Shown one piece after another: positions 34,483 through 43,499 of a DNA stretch of 64,000 bases. Location of the stretch: contig OX421509.1 in NCBI GenBank assembly GCA_949126835.1, forward strand, positions 8,268,911 through 8,332,910. The letters are read 5' to 3'. This stretch comes from Anisus vortex (taxonomy: Eukaryota; Mollusca; Gastropoda; Planorbidae). Every line of letters begins with the position of its first letter. The stretch's first letter is position 1. The notes beneath the pieces were generated by a model, which worked only from the letters and a program-made list of their open reading frames with translations, ran no database searches and was not told where the DNA came from. The position numbers and the translations under genes were made by a program.

Positions 34483-37400
34483 TCATTACAAGGGAATTAT
34501 GAAGGTAAATAAGGTCTTATACAGTGTCATTTTCTTGAAAGTGGTGAAAAACGGAAGAGATCTTAAAAAAAAAAGATCACCTTCAAGCCACCTAAGAAAA
34601 AAATCCTTTTATCATCGATCGTTCAGGAAGCTCATCAAAATCTCAAAATTTTTATAGGAGAGTGCAAATAGTTCGCAACTCTAAAATCCAATCAAAACTT
34701 TTTTTTTAAGCCTCAAGCAAAACTATGGAAGCTTTTCAACAAATATTTGTTAGTGTCTGTGAATTTAAATATGATTAAAAATCATTTAAGCCCTCAATGT
34801 AGGGCTCGGGTGATATTGGTTTAATCTCGACCTTCACATGGCGCTAGCTATATGGGAAATAGTCGTCATATAGGCAGCGTGGTTAACTCGTGGAACTGAA
34901 GGTCCTAGGTTTTTTAAACGCCAGTAAGCTTTTACGGATCTGGGAGAAGGGTTTTGTCTCCTTGAGTCTACCCAAATCTGACAGCTCTTCAATAGTGCTA
35001 ACATTAATGTGGATATTGCCTTTTCTAGGTATAATAATCGAATTAGTTATTTAAAGGGATTGGGTATTCATATTCAAACGTTTGCCTTTGTTTCATTGTT
35101 ATGGTTTTATATTCATTGCGAGTTTTTGCCAATTTTAAAACATATAATATGTCAGTGACTCAATTTTTTAATATCAAAAATAAAAATGTTTATAGAGCGT
35201 TTGCAGTGGGCAGAGCTTATGTTTTTCGTGACGTCATTTTGTAAATAGAAGCCACTTGATGTACAAATGTCGTGAACTTGTTCTTTATCATGCCAAGTTC
35301 ACATCTGAATATTGGCTATCCTACGCACAAATCATTAGATAAATCGTCGTAGGTCATCTTATTAGTACAAGAGAAAGCCTGACATGGTATTTTTTCAACG
35401 ATTTTTAACATTTTACGCTCAATATGTCATCTTAATATCCGACCGGTAAGTGTTGCATTTGAATTGATTTATTGAAGTATTGGAGTAATTCATTATTTTC
35501 ATTGTAGGCCTTATCGTTCAAAAGTATTGTAACATTTTTAATGTAAGAATCTTGTTATATGCCTATTAATCTAATATATAATTAATAAAATACATATTAA
35601 TACATTAATAATCATTTTAAACACAAAAGATCAATAAAAAAAAGCTCGAGCCTATATGAAACTATATTAATACAGCGGCCATTGTTTGTACATCAATACA
35701 CAAAGTCAACAAAAATCACGTTCTTTTTTTCACGTGATTGCAAACGTCCTATAGGGCGTTTGCAATCACGTAACAAAAAGCACGTGATTTGTGTTTACTT
35801 TCTGTAATGGTGTACAAGTAATAATGGCCGCTGTATTAATAAAGTTTCATATAGGCTCGAGCTTTTTTTAAATGATGCGTTGTGTTTTAAGTCATATTAA
35901 GATTTAAGCTGTATTATGTATGTTAAATAAAATAGGCTATTTTATTATTATCATAGACATAGATCATAGACGATGTGAGCCTATTAGTGACTTGACTAGA
36001 TAGCCTATTCACCAACACTATCACTTGACATCGTAGCCTAGCCTACGAAACATTAAAAGTGTAGGCCTATGAAGTGAAATTGAAAGTGTAAATAGGTCTA
36101 GCCGGCCCTAGCCTAATCACATTAATCAATAAATCTACAGTACTACTATTTACCTCCTTATTTTTTAGAAAGATAGCCAATATTCAGATTTGAATTTTGC
36201 ATGATAAAGAACAACTTCACTTTCACCACGTTACATTTGTACCTCAAGTGGGTTCTTATATTTACACAAATACGTCACTAAAAACCTAAGCCACGCCCAC
36301 TGGGAACGCTCTATTGGTCGTCTGAAGCTGTAACTTCCGCCCAAGAGATTGGAAGCATTCCTATCATTGATTATAGACTTTAATAAATTAAAATTAACTT
36401 TTTTCCTTAAATGTGAATTAAGTAAATACTCCTAAAATTCCTTCATCATCAAAATATGTCTAGATCTATGAGTTTGCATTGGTTCAATAAAATATTGATG
36501 AATGTAATCTAAAAGCAATATTATTACTTCATCATTTTGATTGCAAGGTAAACTGAACTGTAATGAATTAAATGAAATTAAAATGCTAGAAAAGCTTATA
36601 AGTAAGAACGCTACCAATACTTTAAAAAAATGAGCACTGACAATTAGATCTAAACTAACTACATGAAAGTTATGTTTAAGACAAAAACACTTTCCTTATC
36701 CATTAATAAAAAATGCAAAACTAGACTCGGACCACGCATGAGCGTAGGACGCAATAATCCTCTCTAAAGAAGGCGGGTCTGTAATGTATAAGATACGATA
36801 TTTTGTTTAAATGATTTTTATAGCATTTGGATACTGAATACACTATTTACTATCAAGCATCAAAATCAACTGCTAACTCAATTTTGATAATAAAGCTCTT
36901 CGCTTGGTATTTATAAAGCCATCCTTTACAAGTCGTGGGCATTTTCTTTTTCCATGCTTTTCTCTATTCGCCTATAACCGCCATCTATCACTTCGCTTGT
37001 CCAGCTAACGTAACATTCATTACGTAATTTTGCCTCCATTTTTAGTGGGTCTTTTTCTCTATTGAATCTCTCGTGCCTAGCGGTGATTTTGCATAAAATC
37101 TGCGCACTACTTGCATGCCGGCTTGATATAGAATATTCAGGAGGGTCGGTAAAAACTTGCAAAAGGACATCACTCAATCAACACACAACACATCTGCATT
37201 ACAAAAGAATTTGGAACAAAAAAAAAACAACTATGCTATAACCTTACCAGTGGGCACACCCCGTCGTATCGACGGTGAAAAAACGTGGAAAACACGAAAA
37301 CACGTGGAATTCACGTTTTCCCCCGTCGTTACGACTTGTTGTGCCCGCTGAGAATTACGATATATATATTATGTAATATCAACCATTAATTTTTTGTTTT

Positions 37401-40400
37401 GTTTTGAAATAACCAACTATCAATATTTCGACATCTCTATGTTTTCAAAGATAGACCTACCACTCCTCTTCTCCTCGACCTAAAAGTCTATTTAATGGAA
37501 ATAGATGGACGGTTGTTGTTTTTTTCTTTCCTCTTTAGTTAAAGCTAATGGATATTTCATCCACGGTAATGAATAATTCTTCTCGGGTAATGGATAGTTC
37601 ATCCACGGTAATGAATAACTCACAGTCCGAAACCAAGAAGCTGGAAAAAGGATGTTGGGTGTTGTTTTTTTTTAACTTTAAAATGTCTTGAACAGTTTGT
37701 TGAATGACGAGTGTACACGATTTCTATGTGTTTTATCCAACACAAGATTAAATGATTTGATATCTTTTAAGTAAGTTTTTCAGTCTGTGCAGTATCTTGG
37801 GTGAATATCCAGGGTGTGGCAAAGTTTGAATAGTCACCAAACTGACAATATTCTTAAGCCTTAGAGTACTGATAAATCTCAACTAACGTTTGTTATAGGC
37901 GCTAGTTTCGACCTCACAGCCCCTGGTGCAATAGCCGCCATTTACTTGCATTATTACTCCACTTCAAGCTGTACATTTAAAATCTCTGCAGCTGTTTTTT
38001 TCAAATGTACCACACATTGTATCATTAGACGTTGTGGTCTAGCGGATAAGCTTTGGATTGACGATGCAGAGGGTCTCCGTTCATATGCATGGTCCTTAAA
38101 GGGTGGTTAATCAATCATTCAATCATTCAATCGTTTAATCGTACAGCCATTCAATCATTTAATCATTTAATCATTCAATCGTTCAATCGTTCAATCGTTC
38201 AACCATTCAATCATTCAATCGTTCAACCATTCAATCATTCAATCATTTAATCATTTAATCATTCAACCATTCAATCATTTAATCATTTAATCATTCAACC
38301 ATTCAATCATTCAACCATTCAATCATTCAACTATTCAACCATTCAATCATTCAATCATTTAATCATTTAATCAGTCAATCATTCACTCTTTCAATCATTC
38401 AATCATTCAATCATTAAATCGTTCTCTAGTTTATGAAAATTCCTGATATGTACTTGTCATTCTTTTTAATGCAAGCCTAATATGTGGTTAATGTATTGTG
38501 CTGGCAACGCCGTTTCGTCTTAAGCTGTGGTTATCCACAATATTTACCCATAGAAATTAAAAGTTTAACAAGCGACACTAAACTTTAGTAACCCTCTTTC
38601 CATCGCGTGCTGCCCCAGACAGTACTAGCTGTCAAAGTACCTTGTTTAGTACAGGTATTTCCTAAGTCCATAGATTGTTGTCCAGAAGCAAGTTTTCTTA
38701 AGTCCCTTTAGTCTTTAAAGTAACTGCGTAAAAAAAATCTTGATCGCCAAAACACACGAAATAAAGCAATGTGCAATTATCACACATACTGGCTGTATGA
38801 GAAACATACAATCACACATACAATCACACATCGCTATGAAAATCGCTTTGCGTGCCAAGTCTGGCTCGTTATTTCGGTAGGGTTGCAGATCCTTATGCTA
38901 ATGCATTGAGAACGAAATCATACTTTCTACTGTTACCCAGTTCATTTAATACGTTCTTTCCATTCGTGTATCTCTTCTCCCGTTATCCAGCCGTCCGTGT
39001 CTCTCACGTAAAATCAACAGGTATATCATTGTAGTACTCACTAACGAGACTTGAACTTCTCTTTCACTTAGACCAGGAGATTAATCCTTCCATCCTTCCA
39101 TCCCCCCTCCCCCACCGGCCCACCTTAGAGCCCCGAGAATTTTAATCTGAGGGTGACTCCTGATGAGGCTGATTCCCCGTAGAGATCATTGTGAAGTGGA
39201 ATCCTCGCTTGTTTTTTGTTTTTTTTACAATTAAATTTTGTTTTAGTTGGCAGTTAGTAGTATTAAAAGAAACAAATTCATTCGTTGAGTGGGGAAGGCA
39301 GGGCAGTTGATTGACCGGGTCACTTTGACCTCATCATGAGCCTGAAATGAAATACACAAAATATAAATCGTTATTGTTTTTAAACTTTGAAATGTGTGAC
39401 ATATCGGGAATAATTTAATTGAATATTAAATGACAGTAATAAAAAAAAGACTGTAGTATTCAAAGATACTTTGTAAACAGTGAGCTCTGTGAACTGGACA
39501 AGTCAAGGATCGAAAAAGATTAGGTAGAGGACTTCGGCCAGTTTCAGTCAAATGTGCAGGGCAATTATAGAATGTCAGTTGTCTAAGAACATGTGACTAT
39601 GGGCAGTCGCCTAAGGGCAGTTGTCTGGTGACAGTTGCCTATGAACAGCTGCTTAATTGCAGTTGCATAAGAACAGTTATTTAAGGGCAGTTGCCTAGTT
39701 GCAGGTACCTAAATGCAGTTGCCCAAGTAGTTGAAGTAAGGCAGGCTAAGCTCTAAGGATTAGTTTCTACGAAAGGCTAACCATACGTACAAGTACTGGA
39801 TTTCATCAACGAATATTCATACGTGGTGTTTTTTTATGACACAAGATATTCTATGTTGATACGGAATGTATCTTATCTGATCTTTTCTCTTCAAGGCGTC
39901 CTTTCTATACAAAAGAGTATTTGCTTCCTGCTCTCAGCAGTGGTTTGATTCTATCTTGTTTTTTTTAATGATGTCATGTTGTTGGTTTTCTTGTATTTCT
40001 ATTCAGGCATTCAATGTCCGAATTCCTATAGAGAAGAAAGAGAACTTTTCATATGCGTTTGTTCTTGCATATGAACAATCGGAGAGGCCGTCAGCGGAAA
40101 TGCTGGTTCGAGAACATAAAATATTGGACAGGGCTGCAGTTGACTCAACTATTGAAAACCGCTCAAGACTCAAGATAGGTAAAAAGTCCGGACCAAACTG
40201 ATCATAGGCCAAACGGCATACTAGGGGATGTGTGGCCAGCACACTGCCCAGCCACCTTTACTATACCCAAACTAATGTCAGGTACCCATTAGATCTGGGT
40301 AGACTCAGGGACATCCTCAAGTCCGGGGAAAAAGCTTCCACCAGGATTCGAACCCCGAACCTTCGGATCGCCAGTCGAACGCGCTGCCTCTCGACCACCG

Positions 40401-41760
40401 TGCCCCATGCTCAAGATGACTAACCCTAACCCTAACCCTAACCCTTTTACCTCATCAGGCGGTAAAAATGGCGAAAGTTGACCGCTGAGATGTCCATTCG
40501 CTTCCCCCAACGACCACAATTGTCAAGGGAGTGATGATGAAAACAAATATTATTGTTTTAATTTCTATGTTTTGCGTGCATTCTAATGGATTGTTATTGT
40601 GATGTATTCCAAAGCTAGAATATAATGATTTCCCTATTGTTACTATTTTGCTCTCTATTCACGCGGTCCGTAAAACAAGTAACAGCTGAAGCTATTCAAT
40701 AATTGAAATTCATATTATGTGGATCATATGGCCACAGTGCTTCTCAAATATGTTTCCACTTTCGGCATCCAAGACGCTCAAAGACCTATTTGTTTCTTTT
40801 TACCAAAGACTATACTAAGATGGAACGCTTGCGTTAATATTTCTGCTATTTGATGACTCAAGTGACTTCTTTTCGGAATTCCCGATTCCCTTTTACACTG
40901 TACACTTCCGTTTTATTTAATCGCTTTAATTTTCTCAATGAAAAATTAAAATCGAAAGTTGTATACAGCGGAAACATTTAGGCAAACGTCGGAGCGTGGA
41001 AGTCATTTAAGACAAGATTATTGGCTGTGCACGGTAAAAGTACATACAAGCTCTAAAATATTAGAGCAAACAATCCATCTAATTATAGTCTAGTCTTGCT
41101 TTTTACCACAATGACTTTTGTTTATTATTAGGCATACTAAAGCTTTTTTTTTTTTTTGCGATATTTCACGGCGCCCCTGTAAATAAAATTAAAAATCTCC
41201 GCGGTTACCTCCCCGACCACTAGGGGTCGCTGCATCGTATGACTTTGGGAACCGTTCGTCTGATATTTGAAACCCCGCGAAGTCATTACGATTGACGTAT
41301 CAAATGAAAACTTCGTTCAGCAAAATGCCTATTGATGTTTTGTTGCATAATTAATTCATGACCCTTGTAGTCAACTCTTTTGTGTAGCAGACAATAATAC
41401 TAGAATTAAAAATAATATGCTTAGCTGCCAACTTTTCATGTATTTTTTTATATGTATTCTTTTCAGTCAAAAAACGAAGTATTGTAGAACCAGCTCCTAA
41501 CAAGGTAGGGAGATATTGTTGTTGTTTTTCTTGTGTTTGTGTATGATTGTTTTATATATGTGTAATATTTTTTTTAATATTGTAGTTTTATGAAACCATG
41601 GATTGCTGGTTGTTAGACTAGTTTAATTAATATTTGGTTGTTGTTTGTTGATTTGTGTGTGTCTGTGTGTGTTGGAGATTAATGTAGTGAACTTTCAACT
41701 CTGCAGGGTCAAGAACAGGAAGAAGATCTACGTGACCTTCTCAGTTTAGTCAGTGAGTAA
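23883..41760 (+). CDS. Split gene for a small secreted precursor, possibly a peptide hormone
   Basis: Three coding exons join in phase: 23883-23973, 41467-41504 and 41707-41752 (or to a stop at 41758-41760). The first encodes MVANCVIPLVCVVLLSTTVL then SAPLNSKPDE: a textbook signal peptide with probable cleavage before Ala-Pro. It ends at GATGAAG/GTAAGA in phase 1. The second, after TTCAG, gives VKKRSIVEPAPNK with a KKR dibasic processing site and ends AAG/GTAGGG in phase 0. The third, after CTGCAG, gives GQEQEEDLRDLLSLV, acidic and probably helical. There the frame either uses the donor GTGAGT at 41753 or reads SE-stop, making a 60-residue protein. Signal peptide, dibasic site and acidic spacer suit a neuropeptide or hormone precursor, but I recognise no known family. 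The start is strong: first ATG in the leader, AAAAATGG context. The first intron is 17.5 kb. Confidence 0.62.
24270..24710. repeat. Degenerate TTGTGTCTGAGA repeats
   Basis: Variants of GTGTCTGGGATT, TTGTGTCTGAGATTGGTGTC and CTGTGTC recur every 12-28 bases. Too diverged for a fixed period. ORFs across it are by-products. Confidence 0.6.
24815..25560 (-). mobile_element. SINE-1 copy split by a hAT-like element
   Basis: The left part (to 24880) ends GTGTAGCCAGCAC and the right part (from 25383) begins GCCAGCACAATGCCCAACC. Together they follow the uninterrupted SINE-1 order GTGTGGCCAGCACAATGCCC, then the GAGCTGG...GATTCGAAC...CTCGACCACC head. The copy is old and diverged. Confidence 0.75.
24873..25390. 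mobile_element. Non-autonomous hAT-like transposon with 8-bp target duplication
   Basis: The element at 24881-25382 (502 bp) begins CAGGGCCGTATTTAGG and ends CCTAAATACGCCACTG, whose reverse complement matches the start at 14 of 16 positions. GCCAGCAC flanks both ends (24873-24880, 25383-25390). An 8-bp duplication with CAG...CTG termini is the hAT hallmark. No transposase ORF is present. Confidence 0.88.
25574..25715. repeat. About 48-bp repeat, 3 copies
   Basis: TATACACTTTAATACA recurs at 25574, 25622 and 25670, followed by TTAGTA and TATAA words. Short and imperfect. Confidence 0.7.
25716..26160. other. Intronic stretch, nothing recognised
   Basis: No gene, repeat family or motif that I can support. 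Confidence 0.35.
26165..26700. repeat. GATA/GACA microsatellite, imperfect
   Basis: Runs of GATA mixed with GACA and GATT. On the minus strand this reads as Ser-Ile-Tyr-Leu ORFs that are not genes. Confidence 0.9.
26800..27085. promoter_or_regulatory. Possible regulatory island with NRF1-like palindrome
   Basis: GC-richer than its surroundings. TTGCGCACGCATGCGCAA at 26885-26902 contains the GCGCA...TGCGC core bound by NRF1-type factors. It sits in the long intron of the secreted-precursor gene. No exon is evident. Confidence 0.3.
27157..27240. repeat. Short direct duplication of about 42 bp
   Basis: TCTTTACGTATGTAGACTAT occurs twice (about 27159 and 27197), each followed by GTCTGTATGTAAG. 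Confidence 0.75.
27314..27670. repeat. C14 run and CT-rich microsatellite
   Basis: C14 at 27314-27327, then (CT)n from 27340 with TATC/TGTC interruptions. Leu-Ser ORFs across it are artefacts. Confidence 0.9.
27671..28309. other. Intronic stretch without a recognised gene
   Basis: GTCGCTAGGCAACG at about 28015 resembles one half of an RFX X-box. Otherwise nothing supported. Confidence 0.35.
28310..28690 (+). repeat. Dispersed repeat R1, copy B
   Basis: Collinear with the reverse complement of 150-660: GGACGAGC, GGGCGTTACGATGTACAG, TCGTGGTGGCTAGCCCGTAC, GGCATCCAGGCACGAGG and CCACCGAGGCTCGGTGGCC occur in order. The last block is an inverted repeat (CACCGAG...CTCGGTG). Diverged and non-coding as it stands. 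Confidence 0.65.
28930..30480. other. Intronic stretch with a G14 run
   Basis: G14 at 29816-29829. No gene, named repeat or splice-bounded ORF I can support. Confidence 0.4.
30480..30840. repeat. GATA/GATT microsatellite
   Basis: GATAGATA words with TATATA interruptions, ending in (GATT)7 at about 30800-30832. It directly precedes an LT LINE tail. Confidence 0.85.
30885..31022 (+). mobile_element. LINE 3' end, LT copy
   Basis: From AACCAGTATCTTAACATCAT through GACTCGGACCACGGATGAGC to GTATAAGATAAGAAGATAAG. About 138 bases, strongly 5'-truncated; the tail shows two AAGATAAGA units. Confidence 0.85.
31058..31370. mobile_element. MITE-1 copy with 8-bp target duplication
   Basis: TGGTGCAA flanks a 297-base palindromic element (31066-31362). 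The left end reads GACTATAATTAGATGGACCG; the reverse complement of the right end reads GACTATAATATACATGGACC. Inner arms around TTTTAATTTTTCATTG also pair. No coding capacity. The 8-bp duplication suggests a hAT-type transposase. Confidence 0.8.
31371..31985. other. Intronic stretch, G-rich 31775-31835
   Basis: Two G11-12 runs separated by CGGCCCCC lie at 31789-31826, a potential quadruplex or hairpin former. Otherwise unremarkable. Confidence 0.45.
31990..32270. repeat. GA-rich microsatellite
   Basis: Imperfect (GAGA)n with AGAAAG interruptions. The Ser-Leu minus-strand ORF is an artefact. Confidence 0.9.
32775..33140. repeat. GGAT/GATA microsatellite
   Basis: GATGGATGGATAGATGG-type words, decaying towards 33140. 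A G-rich tract (GTGGGGGTGGGCGGGGGGGG) lies just upstream, near 32650-32685. Confidence 0.85.
33141..33930. other. Intronic stretch, nothing assigned
   Basis: Somewhat GC-richer at 33440-33620 with several GCG words. No gene or repeat identified. Confidence 0.35.
33940..34250. repeat. GATA microsatellite
   Basis: A pure (GATA) core at about 33968-34012 with degenerate flanks up to the next LT copy. Confidence 0.9.
34255..34435 (+). mobile_element. LINE 3' end, LT copy followed by GATA
   Basis: GCCGAGTGGCATTCGGGCAT, GACTCGGACCACGGATGAGC and GTATAAGATAAAA are all present. The tail passes directly into (GATA)11 at about 34437-34480. Confidence 0.85.
34870..35035 (+). mobile_element. Probable decayed SINE-1, sense orientation
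   Basis: GGCAGCGTGGTTAACTCGTG resembles a tRNA-like head, and TGTCTCCTTGAGTCTACCCA matches the SINE-1 body. Weak elsewhere. Confidence 0.4.
35194..36312. mobile_element. 1.1-kb foldback element containing a second palindromic MITE
   Basis: Left arm 35194-35320 (AGAGCGTTTGCAGTGGGC ... CTGAATATTGGCTATC) pairs with right arm 36172-36312, whose reverse complement begins AGAGCGTTCCCAGTGGGC and ends CTGAATATTGGCTATC. TTGTTCTTTATCATGC is conserved in both. Arms are about 127 and 141 bases. No transposase ORF lies between them. No convincing target duplication seen. Confidence 0.75.
35636..35870. mobile_element. MITE-2: near-perfect palindrome of about 233 bp
   Basis: The left end AAAGCTCGAGCCTATATGAA reappears inverted at the right end, continuing through TTAATACAGCGGCCATT. 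The centre, GATTGCAAACG then CCTATAGG then CGTTTGCAATC, is almost perfectly self-complementary and is framed by CACGTGAT. The whole unit can form one long hairpin. Confidence 0.85.
36660..36800 (+). mobile_element. LINE 3' end, LT copy with internal deletion
   Basis: AAGACAAAAACACTTTCCTT jumps directly to TTAATAAAAAATGCAAAACT, then GACTCGGACCACGCATGAGC and GTATAAGATACGA. The region coding the RT C-terminus is deleted. Confidence 0.8.
36801..37247. other. Intronic stretch, nothing assigned
   Basis: An 83-codon minus-strand ORF at 36926-37177 shows no recognisable motif and no splice context. Confidence 0.35.
37248..37350. mobile_element. MITE-3: 103-bp hairpin element
   Basis: Starts CAGTGGGCACACCCCGTCGT and ends with the inverse of CAGCGGGCACAACAAGTCGT. 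Inner ACACGTGGAATTCACGTTT is also palindromic. CAG...CTG ends suggest a hAT-type element. The 8-base flanks (AACCTTAC, AGAATTAC) match only partly. Confidence 0.6.
37351..38100. other. Intronic stretch with a possible SINE head
   Basis: TTGTGGTCTAGCGGATAAGC near 38033 looks like a tRNA A-box region but no B box follows. A CGGTAATGAATAA word is repeated twice at 37563-37620. Confidence 0.35.
38105..38425. repeat. 8-bp microsatellite TTCAATCA
   Basis: TTCAATCA with TTTAATCA and TTCAACCA variants, about 38 units. Confidence 0.9.
38426..39590. other. Intronic stretch, nothing assigned
   Basis: No gene or repeat family identified. A 60-codon ORF at 38852 has no motif. Confidence 0.35.
39590..39735. 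repeat. Degenerate GGCAGTTGCCTAAG repeats
   Basis: About ten variants of CAGTTGCCTA, spaced 13-16 bases. GGCAGTTGCC is itself partly palindromic. Confidence 0.7.
39868..40080 (-). mobile_element. LINE 3' end, LT copy, diverged
   Basis: On the minus strand this encodes YARTNAYEKFSFFSIGIRTL, matching ARTNAYKYSFFRRGI of the best LT copy, followed by a diverged 3' UTR. Truncated and non-functional. Confidence 0.65.
40185..40412 (-). mobile_element. SINE-1 copy, nearly complete
   Basis: The minus strand starts GGGGCACGGTGGTCGAGAGG with A-box-like TGGTCGAGAGG, then B box GGTTCGAATCC. The body contains TGTCCCTGAGTCTACCCAGA and ends near TGTGCTGGCCACACATCCCC. This is one of the clearest copies for defining the family. 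Confidence 0.82.
40421..40446. repeat. Short interstitial telomere-like tract
   Basis: Four CTAACC repeats in a row (TTAGGG on the other strand), nine bases beyond the 5' end of SINE-1. Confidence 0.85.
40797..41108. mobile_element. MITE-1 copy with target duplication
   Basis: TTTTTACCA at 40797-40805 and 41100-41108 brackets about 294 bases, starting AAGACTATACTAAGATGG and ending CATCTAATTATAGTCTAGTC. Internal GAATTCCCGATTCCC and GTTGTATACAGCGGAAACAT match the copy at 52097. Confidence 0.8.
41467..41504 (+). CDS. Micro-exon with dibasic KKR site
   Basis: 38 bases between TTTCAG and GTAGGG. Only a phase-1 entry matches the upstream exon, and it yields an open frame with Lys-Lys-Arg at its start, a proprotein-convertase site. 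GTGTGTATG and T-rich sequence follow in the intron. Confidence 0.6.
41707..41752 (+). CDS. Acidic exon of the secreted precursor
   Basis: After ACTCTGCAG the frame reads GQEQEEDLRDLLSLV. A GTGAGT donor at 41753 overlaps an in-frame AGT GAG TAA stop, so the exon may be internal or terminal. If internal it leaves in phase 1. Confidence 0.55.
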
Positions 41761-41784
41761 AAATTTATGTCTCCATCTTTTTAC

Positions 41785-41926
41785 ATAGATAGGGAGAAAG
41801 AGAGAGAAAGAGAGAGAGAGAGAAAAGGAGGGAAAGGGAAAGAAAGATAGAGAGAAAAAGAGGGGAAGAGAGAGATAAAACGAAAGAGAGAGAGAAATAG
41901 AGAGAGAGAGAAAAAGAGAGAAACTG

Positions 41927-41957
<31 letters not shown>

Positions 41958-42090
41958 AAGAAACAAGAGAAAAAGGGAGAGAAAGAGAGAGAAAAAGAGG
42001 GAAAGAGAGAGAGAAAACGAAAGAGAGAGAAAGAGAGAGAAAGAGAGAGAAAGAGAGAGAAAAAGAGAGAAGCTAAAGCGAAAGGGGGAG
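41785..42090. repeat. GA-rich microsatellite
   Basis: Imperfect (GAGAAA)n starting 25 bases after the third coding exon. Ser-Leu-Phe ORFs on the minus strand are artefacts. Confidence 0.92.
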
Positions 42091-42119
42091 AGATCATAGG
42101 GGAAAAGTTGTTAGAATTT

Positions 42120-42368
42120 TAAAATGTTATGCTCATAGAGAGACAAGCAGATAGACGAATAGATTAATAGAAAGATAGACTGAATAATGAATAAGAAAAT
42201 GAATTAGGTGGGTGGATGGATTAATGGATGACTGGATGGATTGCTAGACAGATAAATAGATAGATAGATAGATAGATAGATAAATAGATAGATTGACAGA
42301 CAGATAGATATATATAGAGATAATTGATAGATAGCCAGATTCATAGATAGATAGACATAGATATATAC

Positions 42369-42400
<32 letters not shown>

Positions 42401-42452
42401 TTAGATAGATAGATAGATATACATACAGACAGATAGATAAACAGATAGATGG
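42120..42452. repeat. GATA/GGAT microsatellite
   Basis: Several pure GATA runs separated by GACA and ATATAT. Confidence 0.9.
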
Positions 42453-42454
42453 AT

Positions 42455-42630
42455 AGATAGATACATACATAGATACATAGATACATAGATACATAGATAC
42501 ATAGATACATAGATACATAGATACATAGATACATAGATACATAGATACATAGATACATAGATACATAGATACATAGATACATAGATACATAGATACATAG
42601 ATACATAGATACATAGATACATAGATACAT
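42455..42630. repeat. 8-bp microsatellite ATACATAG, about 22 copies
   Basis: Almost perfect units of GATACATA. It abuts the GATA array, from which it probably derived. Confidence 0.95.
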
Positions 42631-42639
42631 ATGTAGCAT

Positions 42640-43300
42640 TAAATCGGTTACCATTCTTATCACTGTAACTCAAATCGTAATACAGACACTGGTCAAGGCT
42701 ACACATTCCCATAGTAACCGCACGATCAAGAAGAACAACAACTGGTTAATTTGACATTATGAAATTAGTCATTAGCCTTGTCACTGCCCGGCCCTACAGA
42801 TGTCGTGCCCAATGGAGACAGAAATTAGAACACAGCCAAGACAAAATGTCACTTCAGACACTTCAAGATTTTGTTTAATTAAATTGAGCAAAATATTGCT
42901 CATATAACTTGCGAATCGACATAAATATAAAAGTCCTTGCACCCTCTCTCTATTTTAAAAACAGCAACAAACCGGCTTTTCGATTTACTCCAGGGGCAGA
43001 TATAAGGTGGAGGTGCAAACTGAAAGTAAGCTTTAAAAAAAAAATGTGGAATTTTCGGAGAATGAAAACGACCACTGAAGAAGAGATTATACGGGCTATA
43101 TTTTTGCAGCGTTCCGAATGACAGGGCCTTTCAGTTTTCTTTCTTTGGCGGCCCCCTTCACTGTGTCCGCTTCTGATCAAATCAAAATGAAATGTGAGTC
43201 ACGACTTTATGTCACTATCGTGAGCAAAACAAATTTGTTTTGATGATCTTCTTGATGTTTTTGTTTTTTTTTAAGCTTTAAAAAAAGCTCTTCCGTTTTA
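42640..43300. other. Gene-free stretch
   Basis: A 70-codon ORF (42909-43121) and a possible acceptor at 42963 have no supporting features. Confidence 0.35.
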
Positions 43301-43499
43301 TTACAGTTGGAAACATGATTGCTTGCGGTATATCAAAGAAGGGGGGATGGAGGGTGTCTATACGGTGGCCTGCACTACATTCCTATGTGCACTGCGTGTT
43401 TAGATGGCACGCACCAGTTGTCCGATATCCAAGAGGAGAAAAAAAGTAAAAAAAAAGCTAAAATTATTGGCACAACTTTTGACCTTTGGGAAGGGGAAT

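Noticed and set aside
42204..42712. Tyr/Ile/Cys-rich and Ser-Ile-Tyr-Leu ORFs over GATA-type arrays
   Set aside because: Simple-sequence translation; similar ORFs occur over every GATA tract in the window.
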